Part shown: in pieces, positions 17,718-27,421 of the stretch | Numbering within the stretch: position 1 is the stretch's first letter | How the letters are laid out: every line of letters starts with the position of its first letter | Assembly (NCBI GenBank): GCA_905480485.1 | Contig: CAJQQM010000014.1 | Location: forward strand, 52,802 to 116,801 | Source: an uncultured Aureispira sp. | Lineage (GTDB): Bacteria > Bacteroidota > Bacteroidia > Chitinophagales > Saprospiraceae | Length of the DNA: 64,000 nt | Reading direction: 5' to 3' | Notes under the pieces: generated by a model | What the model saw: the letters and a program-made list of their open reading frames with translations, nothing else | Told to the model about the DNA's origin: nothing | Database searches by the model: none | Made by a program: the position numbers and the translations under genes

Positions 17718-18698
17718 ATGAAACTAAAAATGCCTGTATCTGTTTCGGATATTGCCGCCTTGATTGATGCTGAAATTGTCGGTGACCCAACGGTGAAGGT
17801 TACTTATTTAAGTGAAATTCACAAGGTAGAAGCGGGCAGCTTGATGTTTGTCGACAACGAGAAATATTATGCACAATCTATTTACTCGGCGGCTTCTGCT
17901 ATTATTATTGACAAAGTAGTAGATTGCCCCACCGAAAAGGTCTTATTGATTGTAGACGAACCCTTTGAAGCCTACAATAAACTAGCCTTGCATTACAGTC
18001 CATTTGTGCCTGTAACTGCAACAATTAGCCCAACAGCTATTATAGGGGTCAATACTATTCTAGAACCTGGTGTAGTCTTGGGGAACCATGTTACGGTAGG
18101 GGACAACTGCCTTATCAGAGCTAATACTGTGTTGTTAGACAACACCAAGGTAGGTAACAATGTGATCATCCACGCAAATAGTTCTATTGGTAACGATGCT
18201 TTTTATATGAAAAAACAGCCTGATGCTTCTTACAAAAGGTGGCATTCAATTGGGCGTGTGATAATAGAAGATAATGTAGAAATCGGCGCCTGTTGTACCA
18301 TAGATAAAGGTGTTTCGGGCGATACCATAATTGGAGAGGGTACTAAAATTGATAATTCTGTACATATTGGTCACGGTGTGTGTATTGGCAAGCATTGTTT
18401 GATGGCTGCACAAGTAGGAATAGCTGGAAAAACAATTATTCAAGACCACGTAACGATTTATGGACAGGTGGGTATATCTAAGTCTTTGGTGGTAGGAGAA
18501 GGGGCTACTTTGTTGGCTAAGGCAGGCGTGCCTAAGTCCATTCCTGGGGGTAATAAAGAGTACGTAGGAATACCGGCAGGTGAATCTCGATCAAAATTTA
18601 GAGAAATGGTAGCACTCCGACAACTCCCCGACCTCATCAAAAAAGTAAATGAAATCTACGCTGCATTGTTTAAAAATAAAAAGGAAAATAAGACCTAG
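17718..18698 (+). CDS. LpxD-family UDP-3-O-acylglucosamine N-acyltransferase
   Basis: 326 residues. An N-terminal uridine-binding-like domain (to about 100) is followed by many left-handed beta-helix hexapeptide repeats. The segment [14 protein letters not shown] holds the His expected for catalysis in LpxD. LpxD adds the N-linked acyl chain in lipid A synthesis. Many Bacteroidota carry two LpxD-like genes, one beside lpxC/fabZ and lpxA and a stand-alone one. This copy is stand-alone, with DYFYMKK-type replaced by [16 protein letters not shown] before the repeats, so it may be the second, less-characterised paralogue. For that reason no symbol is given. Confidence 0.85.
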   Translation: MKLKMPVSVSDIAALIDAEIVGDPTVKVTYLSEIHKVEAGSLMFVDNEKYYAQSIYSAASAIIIDKVVDCPTEKVLLIVDEPFEAYNKLALHYSPFVPVTATISPTAIIGVNTILEPGVVLGNHVTVGDNCLIRANTVLLDNTKVGNNVIIHANSSIGNDAFYMKKQPDASYKRWHSIGRVIIEDNVEIGACCTIDKGVSGDTIIGEGTKIDNSVHIGHGVCIGKHCLMAAQVGIAGKTIIQDHVTIYGQVGISKSLVVGEGATLLAKAGVPKSIPGGNKEYVGIPAGESRSKFREMVALRQLPDLIKKVNEIYAALFKNKKENKT

Positions 18699-18767
18699 AG
18701 TTTTATGGCAAAGATTTTGAACTGTAGCAGCTGTATACCTTAATTAATTAATCAAAAATCATATCTA

Positions 18768-19259
18768 ATGAAAAAAATCACAAATCTTTTAGGTCTATTA
18801 ATGGTCGTATGCTTGTTCACTACCGCTACGACTGCTCAAGTTTCGGTTAATGGAAAAGATTGTTTGGGCGTTTGGAAAACAGTAGATGACGAAACCGGTA
18901 GAACTAAATCACATGTTGAAATTTTTAAGAAAGGGAATAATTATCACGCTAAAATAATTAAGCTTTTGGATCCTCAAACCCTCAAAGATAGTGGAGAAAA
19001 ACGCTTTGAAGATATCAAATGCGATAAATGCCCCTCAGATCATGGCAAAGACCAAAGTATGATAGGATTAGAAATGGTTTGGGATATGTATAAAAGTTCT
19101 GATAAGTGGAAAGGAGGCTCTATAATGGATCCCAAAAAAGGGAAAGTTTATACCTGTACAATGTGGATGGACGACAGCGATGCAAAAGGAAATACCTTGA
19201 TGGTTCGAGGTTGGGTCGCTATGTTTTACCGCACTCAGACATGGTATCGTATAAATTAA
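18768..19259 (+). CDS. DUF2147 exported protein
   Basis: 163 residues with signal peptide MKKITNLLGLLMVVCLFTTATTAQ. The mature part opens with CLGVWKTVDDETGRTKSHVEIFK, the standard DUF2147 opening, and later has CDKCPSDHGKDQSMIGLEMVWDM and MWMDDSDAKGNTLMVRGWVA. The family is predicted to form a small lipocalin-like barrel in the periplasm; its ligand is unknown. It ends at a strong two-way terminator shared with the convergent odhB. Confidence 0.85.
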   Translation: MKKITNLLGLLMVVCLFTTATTAQVSVNGKDCLGVWKTVDDETGRTKSHVEIFKKGNNYHAKIIKLLDPQTLKDSGEKRFEDIKCDKCPSDHGKDQSMIGLEMVWDMYKSSDKWKGGSIMDPKKGKVYTCTMWMDDSDAKGNTLMVRGWVAMFYRTQTWYRIN

Positions 19260-19270
19260 TAATGCAGCAT

Positions 19271-19310
19271 CAAAAAAAAAGTCTATCTCTTTCGAGATAG
19301 ACTTTTTTTT
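19271..19310. terminator. Bidirectional terminator between DUF2147 gene and odhB
   Basis: An A-run plus GTCTATCTC pairs with GAGATAGAC plus a T-run around a short loop. It serves both convergent genes; the odhB stop codon is inside the T-run. Confidence 0.85.
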
Positions 19311-20559
19311 ATAAATCAAGTAGCAATGTTACAGGATCTTCGAGCAGTTTTTTGACCTTTACTAAAAAGGTAACGGATGAACTACCATCGATAATACGAT
19401 GATCATAGGATAAAGCTAGATACATCATAGGACGAATCTTTACTTCTCCATTTATTGCCATCGGACGTTGTTGAATCGTATGCATTCCCAAAATTGCAGA
19501 TTGAGGTTCGTTGATTATCGGCGTGCTCATCATCGAACCAAATACGCCACCGTTAGTGATGGTAAAGGTACCGCCCTGCATTTCTTTTAGCGTAAGACTT
19601 CCTTCTCTTGCTTTTACGGCCAATCCTTTGATAGCCGATTCTATTTCTGCAAAATTAAGCGCTTCTACGTTTTTGACGGGAGGAACTACCAAACCTGTCG
19701 GCGTAGATATAGCGATAGATATATCCACATAATCGTGGTATATAATGCTTTTTCCGTCGGCACCAATTTGTGCATTAACTCCAGGCATCTCCATTAATAC
19801 TTTTGCGCAGGCCTTCGAGAATAGCGACATGAAACCAAGCTTAATTCCGTATTTTTCAACAAACTTCTCTTGGTATTTTTTACGCATAGCCATTATTTCG
19901 GTCAAATCTACCTCGTTAAAGGTTGTCAGCATCGCCGTGTTGTTTTTGGCAGAAACCAAACGGGAGGCAATTGTACGACGCATTCGACTCATTTTTTCTA
20001 CCCTCGTTGCTCTGTTCAAGCTGTTGCTAGGCGCCGCTGTTACGAGCTTTTCTTCGGCCTGTACAGCAACTTTGTTTTTATTCGATGATTGTAGAATTGC
20101 TTTTTCGACATCTTCTTGTGTAATCCTGCCATCTTTGCCAGTCCCTACTACTTGGTCGGCGGTCAAGCCATTTTCTTTCATGAGCTTTTGTGCTGTCGGC
20201 GAAGGGTGACCGCTTGCATAGCTTTCGCTGCTGACTTTTGATGCTACTGTTTTTTCGGGGGCAGGTTCATTTGATGGACTAACCGGACTAACTGTTTCGC
20301 TAGGTTTATTATCGGCTACAACGCTTGTGTCGATTTTGGCATATACCTGACCAATTGCGATATCATCGCCTTCAGCAGATACCCAGATTAATTTACCTGC
20401 TTTTTCGGCAGGCACTTCAACAGTGGCTTTGTCTGATTCGAACTCACAGATTATTTCGTCAAGTTCTACGTAGGCGCCATCTTCTTTTAACCAAGAAGAA
20501 AGGGTTACTTCAGCGATAGATTCTCCAATTACAGGAACAACTAATTCAATGATGCTCAT
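19309..20559 (-). CDS. odhB: 2-oxoglutarate dehydrogenase E2, dihydrolipoyl succinyltransferase
   Basis: 416 residues from the ATG at 20559. The ORF track starts 17 codons earlier, but [17 protein letters not shown] is the normal E2 start. Domains: lipoyl domain with the lipoylated Lys44 in [11 protein letters not shown]; a Ser/Pro/Glu-rich linker; a peripheral-subunit-binding domain ([14 protein letters not shown]...GRITQEDV); and a C-terminal acyltransferase core ending in [16 protein letters not shown] with the catalytic His. It transfers succinyl groups to CoA in the TCA cycle. The E1 gene, usually just upstream, is not in this window. Confidence 0.92.
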   Translation of the reverse strand: MSIIELVVPVIGESIAEVTLSSWLKEDGAYVELDEIICEFESDKATVEVPAEKAGKLIWVSAEGDDIAIGQVYAKIDTSVVADNKPSETVSPVSPSNEPAPEKTVASKVSSESYASGHPSPTAQKLMKENGLTADQVVGTGKDGRITQEDVEKAILQSSNKNKVAVQAEEKLVTAAPSNSLNRATRVEKMSRMRRTIASRLVSAKNNTAMLTTFNEVDLTEIMAMRKKYQEKFVEKYGIKLGFMSLFSKACAKVLMEMPGVNAQIGADGKSIIYHDYVDISIAISTPTGLVVPPVKNVEALNFAEIESAIKGLAVKAREGSLTLKEMQGGTFTITNGGVFGSMMSTPIINEPQSAILGMHTIQQRPMAINGEVKIRPMMYLALSYDHRIIDGSSSVTFLVKVKKLLEDPVTLLLDL

Positions 20560-20662
20560 ATTTATAGCGTGAAATGTTTGAATTTTGATTATAATAATGC
20601 TTTTATGCAATACAAAAATTATCAGAAAGTGAAATAGTATCTCTAGTTTGTATTTATTATTT

Positions 20663-20670
20663 TACATTTG
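20663..20670 (+). promoter_or_regulatory. -7-like box ahead of asnB
   Basis: TACATTTG is an exact TAnnTTTG 41 bases before the asnB ATG. The nearest upstream TTTG is only 12 bases away, so the -33 is poor. Confidence 0.35.
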
Positions 20671-20711
20671 TTGTAACATGGACTTTGTTTTAGGCTTAAT
20701 CAGATAAAAAG

Positions 20712-22631
20712 ATGTGTAGAATAACCGGATTTTGGGATTTCAATTATCGGCAAAACTATTCGATAAAGGACTGTCTTGTTGCGATGAGAGATTGTCTACA
20801 ACATGGAGGTCCGGATAGTGCAGGAGCTTATTACGAACCCCAAAAACAATTAGCGTTAGGGCATCGTAGATTGTCTATCTTAGATTTATCGGCAGCGGGC
20901 GATCAACCCCTTTACCTCGATCAATATGTTATTGTTTTTAATGGAGAAATCTATAATTTCAAGGCCATCAAGGAACAGTTAATACAAGTAGGGGCGAGGT
21001 TTCAGAGCGACAGCGATACCGAAGTGATTTTACATGCTTACAAACATTGGGGCCTTGAAATGATGCATCATTTCCGTGGTTTTTTTGCCATTGTTGTATA
21101 CGATACAATGCTCAAAAAGCTACTGCTGATACGCGATCGGATGGGAGTAAAGCCATTGTATTGGTATTTCAAAGACGGTCTGTTTTTGTTCGCATCCGAA
21201 CTAAAGGCGTTTCATCAACACCCGTTATTTGACAAAACCATAAACAAGGATGCCCTTTCACTGTATTTGCAGCAAGGCTATATTCAACAGCCACACTGTA
21301 TTTTCAAATACGCACACAAATTGCAAGCAGGGGCTTATCTGAGCCTTGATGAGGATGCGCAGATTAGTATCAAAAGCTATTGGTCCGTCGATAATTTATA
21401 CCAGCAATCTCCAATTAGTCAAGCCTCTGAAGCCGATTTGACCGAAGAGCTTGAGGCTGTATTGTCCGAAAGTTTTGAATTAAGAATGGTGGCGGATGTG
21501 CCGGTGGGTACCTTTCTGTCGGGGGGGATTGATTCTTCTCTGGTTACGGCTTTGTTACAAAAAAAGCAAGGTAGGCAACTCAAAACATTTACGATTGGCT
21601 TTGAACAAGAGGCTTATAATGAAGCACATCATGCTCGAGAAGTAGCACGACATCTAAAGACAGACCACACCGAATTTATCTGTACCCAACAAGATTTTGA
21701 ACGGGTGATTCCCCTGCTAGCGGATATGTATGACGAACCTTTTGGCGACAGTTCGGCTATTCCTACTTATTTAGTATCAGAAATGGCCAAAGACCATGTC
21801 ACCGTTAGTCTTTCTGCCGATGGAGGAGATGAACTGTTTGGCGGCTATACCAAGTATGAAATCACCCAAAATTTTTATCCTAAAATAAAAAAAATGCCTG
21901 CTTGGAGTCGCAAGACATTACAGTCTCTTTGCAGCGGAATTGATCCACTATGGCTAGAACGTAATAGTCATCGTATTCCAATCCTAAAGAATTATAAAAA
22001 TATCAGCAATAAATTTCCCAAATTGCTAAATGCTTTGGCATCCGAGAATAGTCTTGATTTTTTTAACAGAGCATCAAGCTATATTAGTCAAGACGATTTG
22101 CGAAAATTGTACCCGCATTATGTACCGAGGTTTAGTACCAATACAGCTCCGAAAAATGATCAAATGATTTCCTATTGGGGTATGGTTGATATTCAAACAT
22201 ATCTAGAGGGAGATATCCTGACCAAAGTTGATCGTGCAACAATGGCGGTTGCATTGGAAGGGCGCGACCCTTTTTTGGACCATAAAATTGTTGAATTTTC
22301 ACTCAAGCTATCCGATCATCACAAAATTAGACAACAGACGACCAAATACTTATTACGTAAGATTTTATATAAATACGTACCCCAAAAGTTGATCGAGCGT
22401 CCTAAACAAGGGTTTTCTATTCCTGTGCAACAATGGTTAATGCATTCCCTAAAAGATAGCTTATTAGCTCTTTCGAGCGATCAGGATTTTATACAATGTT
22501 TTGAATTTAATTCCCTAGAGCTTCAGCAAATAATTCAAAATTTTTTAAAACAAAGACAATACATCAATCCACATTTTATATGGTTTTTGTATACTTTGTA
22601 TCAGTGGTATTTGCGTTGGATCAAAAAATAA
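20712..22631 (+). CDS. asnB: Asparagine synthase (glutamine-hydrolysing)
   Basis: 639 residues. The N-terminal glutamine amidotransferase domain begins MCRITGF with the nucleophile Cys2, followed by GHRRLSILDLS and FNGEIYNF. The synthetase half has the PP-loop FLSGGIDSSLVTAL, then EPFGDSSAIPTYLVS and SADGGDELFGGYTKY. The class makes asparagine, but homologues of this length in polysaccharide loci may amidate sugars. A UDP-hexosamine epimerase gene follows 63 bases on, so a surface-glycan role is possible. Confidence 0.9.
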   Translation: MCRITGFWDFNYRQNYSIKDCLVAMRDCLQHGGPDSAGAYYEPQKQLALGHRRLSILDLSAAGDQPLYLDQYVIVFNGEIYNFKAIKEQLIQVGARFQSDSDTEVILHAYKHWGLEMMHHFRGFFAIVVYDTMLKKLLLIRDRMGVKPLYWYFKDGLFLFASELKAFHQHPLFDKTINKDALSLYLQQGYIQQPHCIFKYAHKLQAGAYLSLDEDAQISIKSYWSVDNLYQQSPISQASEADLTEELEAVLSESFELRMVADVPVGTFLSGGIDSSLVTALLQKKQGRQLKTFTIGFEQEAYNEAHHAREVARHLKTDHTEFICTQQDFERVIPLLADMYDEPFGDSSAIPTYLVSEMAKDHVTVSLSADGGDELFGGYTKYEITQNFYPKIKKMPAWSRKTLQSLCSGIDPLWLERNSHRIPILKNYKNISNKFPKLLNALASENSLDFFNRASSYISQDDLRKLYPHYVPRFSTNTAPKNDQMISYWGMVDIQTYLEGDILTKVDRATMAVALEGRDPFLDHKIVEFSLKLSDHHKIRQQTTKYLLRKILYKYVPQKLIERPKQGFSIPVQQWLMHSLKDSLLALSSDQDFIQCFEFNSLELQQIIQNFLKQRQYINPHFIWFLYTLYQWYLRWIKK

Positions 22632-22665
22632 TTTAACGCACAGTACACATCATCAAATTACTTTG

Positions 22666-22673
22666 TATTTTTG
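22666..22673 (+). promoter_or_regulatory. -7-like box ahead of the epimerase gene
   Basis: TATTTTTG matches TAnnTTTG 21 bases before the ATG at 22695; no clear -33 was seen. Confidence 0.3.
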
Positions 22674-22694
22674 TGTTTAAACTAAATACATACT

Positions 22695-23696
22695 ATGTAC
22701 GAACAGGCTTATCATTCTGAATCCCTATCCAATAAAACAATTTTAATTACTGGTGGGGCAGGCTTTATTGGGTCCAATATTGTAGAATACTTATTGAAAC
22801 ATCAAGTCGGTGAAGTTCGGGTGCTCGACAATTTTCTTACGGGCTTTAAATCCAATGTGCAGCTCTTTCAACCTTATTCTAATTATCGATTTATAGAAGG
22901 GGATATTCGCGATTTGGAAATCTGTAAAAAAGCATGTGAAGGGGTCGATATCGTTTGTCATCAGGCGGCTTTAGGTTCGGTGCCGAGGTCTATTAAAGAA
23001 CCTTATGCCACTACTGCCCACAACGTCGACGGCTTTGTCAATATGGTTTTTGCTGCCGCTCAAAATGGTATTAAGCGTTTTGTTTATGCCTCTTCCTCCT
23101 CTGTTTATGGCGACGAACCTAACTTGCCCAAAAAGGAAGAACGTATTGGGCGGGCCTTGTCTCCTTATGCAATATCTAAGCGGACCAATGAATTATTTGC
23201 CGCTAATTTTGCCGATTTATATCAAATGGAGTTTGTAGGGTTTCGGTACTTCAATGTGTTTGGGCCAAGGCAAAGCCCTGAGGGCGCTTATGCTGCTGTA
23301 ATACCTTTGTTTGCCGACGCTTGTATTCGTAATACGGAAGTATATATAAATGGTGATGGTGGGCAAACTAGAGACTTTACATTCGTAGAAAACGTAGTTC
23401 AGATAAACATTAAAGCCATGCTAACCAAGCATCAGGAGGCTCTCAATCAGGTCTATAATGTGGGATGTGGTGGCCGTTTTTCGGTTAAGGAACTGTTTGA
23501 AGGCGTTAGAGAAGGGGCGGCAGTACCGCACAAAAAAGCAAGGTATCGCGCAGCTCGCGCAGGAGATATTCGCGACTCACAGGCCGATATTTCAAAGGCT
23601 ATTGCTTTGTTGGACTATCAGCCTGCGTTTGGTTTCAAAGAAGGACTCAAAATTACAGTTGAGTACTTCAAATCTCTGAATGCCACAAAAGCTTAG
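22695..23696 (+). CDS. UDP-hexosamine 4-epimerase-like SDR (WbpP/TviC type)
   Basis: 333 residues. The extended SDR motif ITGGAGFIGSNIVEYLL binds NAD, SSSSVYGDEPNLPK and SPYAISK supply the Ser and the Tyr/Lys catalytic residues, and RYFNVFGPRQSPEGAYAAVIP plus YINGDGGQTRDFTFVENVV are typical of WbpP-like UDP-N-acetylglucosamine C4-epimerases. These make UDP-GalNAc (or the uronic form) for surface polysaccharide. It sits between asnB and a secreted beta-helix gene that starts 20 bases later, suggesting cotranscription. Exact substrate is inference. Confidence 0.85.
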   Translation: MYEQAYHSESLSNKTILITGGAGFIGSNIVEYLLKHQVGEVRVLDNFLTGFKSNVQLFQPYSNYRFIEGDIRDLEICKKACEGVDIVCHQAALGSVPRSIKEPYATTAHNVDGFVNMVFAAAQNGIKRFVYASSSSVYGDEPNLPKKEERIGRALSPYAISKRTNELFAANFADLYQMEFVGFRYFNVFGPRQSPEGAYAAVIPLFADACIRNTEVYINGDGGQTRDFTFVENVVQINIKAMLTKHQEALNQVYNVGCGGRFSVKELFEGVREGAAVPHKKARYRAARAGDIRDSQADISKAIALLDYQPAFGFKEGLKITVEYFKSLNATKA

Positions 23697-23716
23697 TTTA
23701 AGTCAATCAAAAAACT

Positions 23717-25480
23717 ATGAAAGTTGCAATTTACATGGGAGTAATTTGTCTGTTTTTGAGCATTGAGTTATCTGCTCAGACGCTTCCACAGGTACGTTCT
23801 GTCGACTGGACGCTTGCAGGGCTTACTGAAAATGCTATTGCGGGCTTAACGGTTGTTGATATGTCTTTGTATCCTTTTGTAGCGGATGGCAGTGTGTCGA
23901 ACGACCTTGTTTTGGCCAATTTTATGAGTAGTTTTGGTGGGCAAGGGGCTGTTTTGCAATTTCCTAGTGGTGTTTTTTTATTCAATTCAAGTATACAGTT
24001 ACCCTCTGGCTTTGTAATCAAAGGAAGGGGGGCGGATAGTACCGTATTTAGAATGGATTTGGCAGGGAATGGTCATGCGTTTGATATTTCAGGAAATCTT
24101 GGCAACGATACAAGTGCTCTAAAGCTAAGTGCCTTTAAAGATTCAAGCTTTATTGAGCTGTGGAATACCGCTTCATGGTTGCCGGGCGATTGGATCCGAC
24201 TTCGACAGGATGATGCAGACTTGGTAAGCTCTTCCTGGGCTGTGGGTACAGTGGGGCAGATTGTCAGAATTGACAGTATTGCGGGCAATAGGGTATACCT
24301 AAATGCTCCTTTGAGAATGGAATATTCTCTTTTGAGAAATCCCTATGCTCAAACGATTCATCCTGTACGCAATGTGGGAATAGAGTGCCTCAAAATTGAA
24401 CGAATCGACGACGCCGCACCTCAACAGGCTTGTAATATTCAATTCCGCTATGCTATTGATTGTTGGATAAAAGGAATAGAGTCTGAAAACTGTACCTTTG
24501 CCCATGTTAAAGCTGAATTTTCCTCTAATTTATATATCGCAAAATCTTATTTTCATCATGGTTTTGATTACGGCGGCGGCGGCAGGGCTTATGGTGTTGT
24601 TTTTCAGTTTGCAACAGGCGCTTGTTTGGCAGAGGATAATATTTTTGAACATTTGAGGCATTCTATGTTGTTGCAGGCAGGTGCTAACGGCAATGTGTTT
24701 GCTTATAATTATTCCTTTGATCCTTTTTGGTCTTCAACACCATCCGATGCTGCAGGAGATATTGTCTTGCACGGCAACTATGTTTATGCTAATCTTTTTG
24801 AGCAAAATATTTGCCGAAATATTGTCATTGATAATTCGCATGGTCCTAATGGTCCGTTCAATACATTTTTCCGCAATCGAGCAGAGGGCTATGGCGTATT
24901 TTTTAGCGCATCCAATTCACCCAATCAAAACTTATTGGGTAATGATATTACAAATACTTCTTTTCCTTATAGTTTTGCCAATTACACCATACAAGGAACA
25001 GGGCACTTTATGCACGGAAACAATAACAAAGGAACAATTGTACCCACGGGTACGGCAAGCTTGGTAGATTTGAGTTATGCTTACAATAGTCAACCTATTT
25101 TTGTCTCATCGGCCGACTATGCCAAAATTGGGACGCCTAACAACCCTGGAGTGGGGGACATTCCTGCTAAATTCCGATTCGCATCCAATTCTATTTTTAG
25201 TAGTTCTTGTACTAGTATTTTTGCTACCACTCAACAAACAGAGGCTACAGCTGTGCTACGTATATTCCCCAATCCTGTAAAAAGCAGCCTCTTTGTTGAA
25301 ACTAAAAAGAGGATTGATAGAATAGCTCTATATAATGAATTTGGATCTCTACTCAAGGAAAGAACCCTCAATAATTATTACGGAACGGTCAGTTTAGAGG
25401 GTTTGTCAAAAGCGGTATACCTACTTAAATTTAGCTTTAAAGATGGTTCCTTGCAGTGGCGTAAAATTATTAAGAGTTAA
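23717..25480 (+). CDS. Secreted beta-helix protein with T9SS type A sorting domain
   Basis: 587 residues with an N-terminal signal ending near ELSAQ. The body resembles right-handed parallel beta-helix (pectate-lyase-like) proteins: GGQGAVLQFPSGVFLF, LPSGFVIKGRGADSTVF, NIVIDNSHGPNGP. The last 75 residues (ILRIFPNPVKSSLFVE...GLSKAVYLLKFSFKDG...RKIIKS) are a T9SS type A C-terminal sorting domain, so it is probably exported by the Gld/Por system and may be anchored to surface polysaccharide. The enzymatic activity, if any, is unknown; polysaccharide binding or cleavage is the natural guess. It probably shares an operon with the epimerase. Confidence 0.85.
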   Translation: MKVAIYMGVICLFLSIELSAQTLPQVRSVDWTLAGLTENAIAGLTVVDMSLYPFVADGSVSNDLVLANFMSSFGGQGAVLQFPSGVFLFNSSIQLPSGFVIKGRGADSTVFRMDLAGNGHAFDISGNLGNDTSALKLSAFKDSSFIELWNTASWLPGDWIRLRQDDADLVSSSWAVGTVGQIVRIDSIAGNRVYLNAPLRMEYSLLRNPYAQTIHPVRNVGIECLKIERIDDAAPQQACNIQFRYAIDCWIKGIESENCTFAHVKAEFSSNLYIAKSYFHHGFDYGGGGRAYGVVFQFATGACLAEDNIFEHLRHSMLLQAGANGNVFAYNYSFDPFWSSTPSDAAGDIVLHGNYVYANLFEQNICRNIVIDNSHGPNGPFNTFFRNRAEGYGVFFSASNSPNQNLLGNDITNTSFPYSFANYTIQGTGHFMHGNNNKGTIVPTGTASLVDLSYAYNSQPIFVSSADYAKIGTPNNPGVGDIPAKFRFASNSIFSSSCTSIFATTQQTEATAVLRIFPNPVKSSLFVETKKRIDRIALYNEFGSLLKERTLNNYYGTVSLEGLSKAVYLLKFSFKDGSLQWRKIIKS

Positions 25481-25531
25481 CAATCAATAATATAGTACTT
25501 AAGAAGCAAAATTATTAAAAGTTAACTCTTA
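25463..25531. repeat. Near-perfect 19-base direct repeat and 11-bp inverted repeat at gene end
   Basis: AAAATTATTAAGAGTTAAC (25463-25481, spanning the stop codon of the beta-helix gene) recurs as AAAATTATTAAAAGTTAAC at 25508-25526, 18 of 19 identical. In addition TAAGAGTTAAC (25471-25481) pairs with GTTAACTCTTA (25521-25531). This may be the transcription end between two convergent genes. Confidence 0.6.
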
Positions 25532-25555
25532 TCATTGTTGGACGATTTATAAAGC

Positions 25556-26425
25556 TTACTTAGAATAGCGTATCATGTATTCTTTTAAGACGCTCCTTTT
25601 CTTTTTTTCTGCATCAAATTCTTTTAACAGGCTTGGATTGTCTTTTATCAAACTTCGAATCGTTGTTTTGTTAAGCTGCATAATCGCGCCGGTCTCTTTG
25701 TGTAGAACATAACAAGCATCATCGTCTACTGCAGCAGCTAGTGCTGCCCTTCCTGTCACTGCTAATACCATCTCACCGTCAGGGTCGGCTATTTCGTAAA
25801 AATAGTATTTGCCGAGGTCCTCTAATTTGACAAATGCATTATCAGGCGTGCGAATAAACTTATCAACTCCGTTGCTTATACCATAACAAAGTGCCGATTC
25901 TTTTTTATTTTCGAAGCGATAAACAAGGCCTTTTTTCGTTTTTCTTTCTAATAACATAATATCCTTAAAAATGGCATTTTCATTGTTCATATCTTGTAGA
26001 CTATTAAATAAGCCAAAACTAGATGCTTCGTTCTTTTGAAAATAAATAGCTATCATTGCACAAGCTTTTTTCTTTGTTCCAAAATCAATCGTAAAGTCAT
26101 ACTCTTTGCTTTCCTCTACTTTAATAAAATACTTTCTAACCTTCTTTTTTTTGTTGAGAACCGCTACTTTTTCAATAGCTTGATTTGTACAAGTCAAACT
26201 ATAGTTTTTGATATCCTGATTGGCATTTAAAAGGTATAGAACGTATTGGTTCCCCTTATTCAACAAAAGTTTTAAGCTTTCTGCACCTTCGCTGTGTAGT
26301 TCTTGATGAACTAAATGCTCGCCCTCGCATTGTTCTTTTATCATTTCCTCAGCATAGATAGAACATTGTGCTTGAGTTTGATAAAAGGATAATAGCAGCA
26401 GCACTATATTTATTAGATTTTTCAT
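25556..26425 (-). CDS. Unrecognised exported protein in the sigma/FecR operon
   Basis: 289 residues. The N-terminus MKNLINIVLLLLSFYQTQAQ is a signal peptide; the rest is Lys/Glu-rich with several Cys (CSIYAEEMIKEQCEGEH near the start) and no sorting domain. I do not recognise a family. It starts 27 bases after the FecR stop, so it is the third gene of the ECF sigma operon and may be a target or partner of the signalling pair. A middle segment (FTIDFGTKKKACAMIAIYF) could be a beta-rich domain, by eye only. Confidence 0.7.
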   Translation of the reverse strand: MKNLINIVLLLLSFYQTQAQCSIYAEEMIKEQCEGEHLVHQELHSEGAESLKLLLNKGNQYVLYLLNANQDIKNYSLTCTNQAIEKVAVLNKKKKVRKYFIKVEESKEYDFTIDFGTKKKACAMIAIYFQKNEASSFGLFNSLQDMNNENAIFKDIMLLERKTKKGLVYRFENKKESALCYGISNGVDKFIRTPDNAFVKLEDLGKYYFYEIADPDGEMVLAVTGRAALAAAVDDDACYVLHKETGAIMQLNKTTIRSLIKDNPSLLKEFDAEKKKRSVLKEYMIRYSK

Positions 26426-26452
26426 GTCGGTAAATTTTTAAGTGATTGGAAA

Positions 26453-27421
26453 TTATGAACAATCTTTACCTGATATTGTAATCACATTGCCGGCATTCGT
26501 AATTTCAAAGTTCAGTTCAGACTTTATAGCGTTTAAGATGTTATCAATACTTTTAGTTTTGAAAGTACCTGTAATCTCGCAATATGCGAGCTGACGATCA
26601 TCAAGAGTTACTTTTACATGGAAATAGCGTTCTAGTACATCCGTAACTGTAGCTAAAGGAATATGATCAAAAATAAATTCTCCTGTTAGCCAAGCTAGAT
26701 AATTGTTGTTGGTGTTTGCTGCAGCAAATACCATCTTGCTAGATTTGTGCACCGAACAGTAGTTACCTTCGGTAACTAATAAGGATAATCCGTCTAGATT
26801 GCTATTGTCAGCTACTTTTACACTTCCATGTTTTACGGTAATTTCTACACTTTCTGCCTCTTTTTCAGCTTTGATATTGAATGCTGTAACTTGTTCTACG
26901 CTTATAAGTGCATTATAAGCTAATACTTTTATTGAATCCACTAAACTTGTTTCCAAGAAAGCTTCTCCCTCTACGATAATGGTATTTTCTTGCTTCCCAA
27001 ATGTAGCAGGGTAGCTAATTTTACAATTTTTATTTAACCAAATAGTCGTGTGCTTATTTAGGTGAATTTTTTGAATAGAATCTGTGTTGTTGTAAAAAAC
27101 CAACTGCTTTGTTGGATTTTTGATAGGAGCTTCCTTAGAGGTATTGAAATAAAATAGTCCAATAACAATCGAAACCAATAACGTCAATAAACCCAGGAGT
27201 ATTCCTTGAATCTGTCGGTTGTTTGACGACCTTATTGTCTGTTCTTTAAAGTAATCTTTTTGCTCCGATGTAAAATGTGCGAACATAGCTTGAGCATATC
27301 TAAAATCAGCGTGAACGGTATCTTGCTGTTCAAAATACCTTCTTAACAGGCTTTCTTCCGAAACAGTAGTGGCACCGTCTAGATATTTTTCTAAAAGTTG
27401 TTGTATTTTATTGTGTTCCAT
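26453..27421 (-). CDS. FecR-family anti-sigma factor
   Basis: 322 residues. The cytoplasmic N-terminal helix region (LEKYLDGATTVSEESLLRRYF) is followed by one transmembrane helix (about residues 73-92, ILLGLLTLLVSIVIGLFYF), the periplasmic FecR domain (LNKHTTIWLNKNCKISYPATFG, VEGEAFLE) and a C-terminal DUF4974-like part (FDHIPLATVTDVLERYFHVKV). FecR proteins hold an ECF sigma factor at the membrane until a signal arrives, usually through a TonB-dependent receptor. It overlaps the sigma gene by 14 bases. No SusC/D or TonB-dependent receptor gene follows, which is unusual. Confidence 0.9.
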   Translation of the reverse strand: MEHNKIQQLLEKYLDGATTVSEESLLRRYFEQQDTVHADFRYAQAMFAHFTSEQKDYFKEQTIRSSNNRQIQGILLGLLTLLVSIVIGLFYFNTSKEAPIKNPTKQLVFYNNTDSIQKIHLNKHTTIWLNKNCKISYPATFGKQENTIIVEGEAFLETSLVDSIKVLAYNALISVEQVTAFNIKAEKEAESVEITVKHGSVKVADNSNLDGLSLLVTEGNYCSVHKSSKMVFAAANTNNNYLAWLTGEFIFDHIPLATVTDVLERYFHVKVTLDDRQLAYCEITGTFKTKSIDNILNAIKSELNFEITNAGNVITISGKDCS

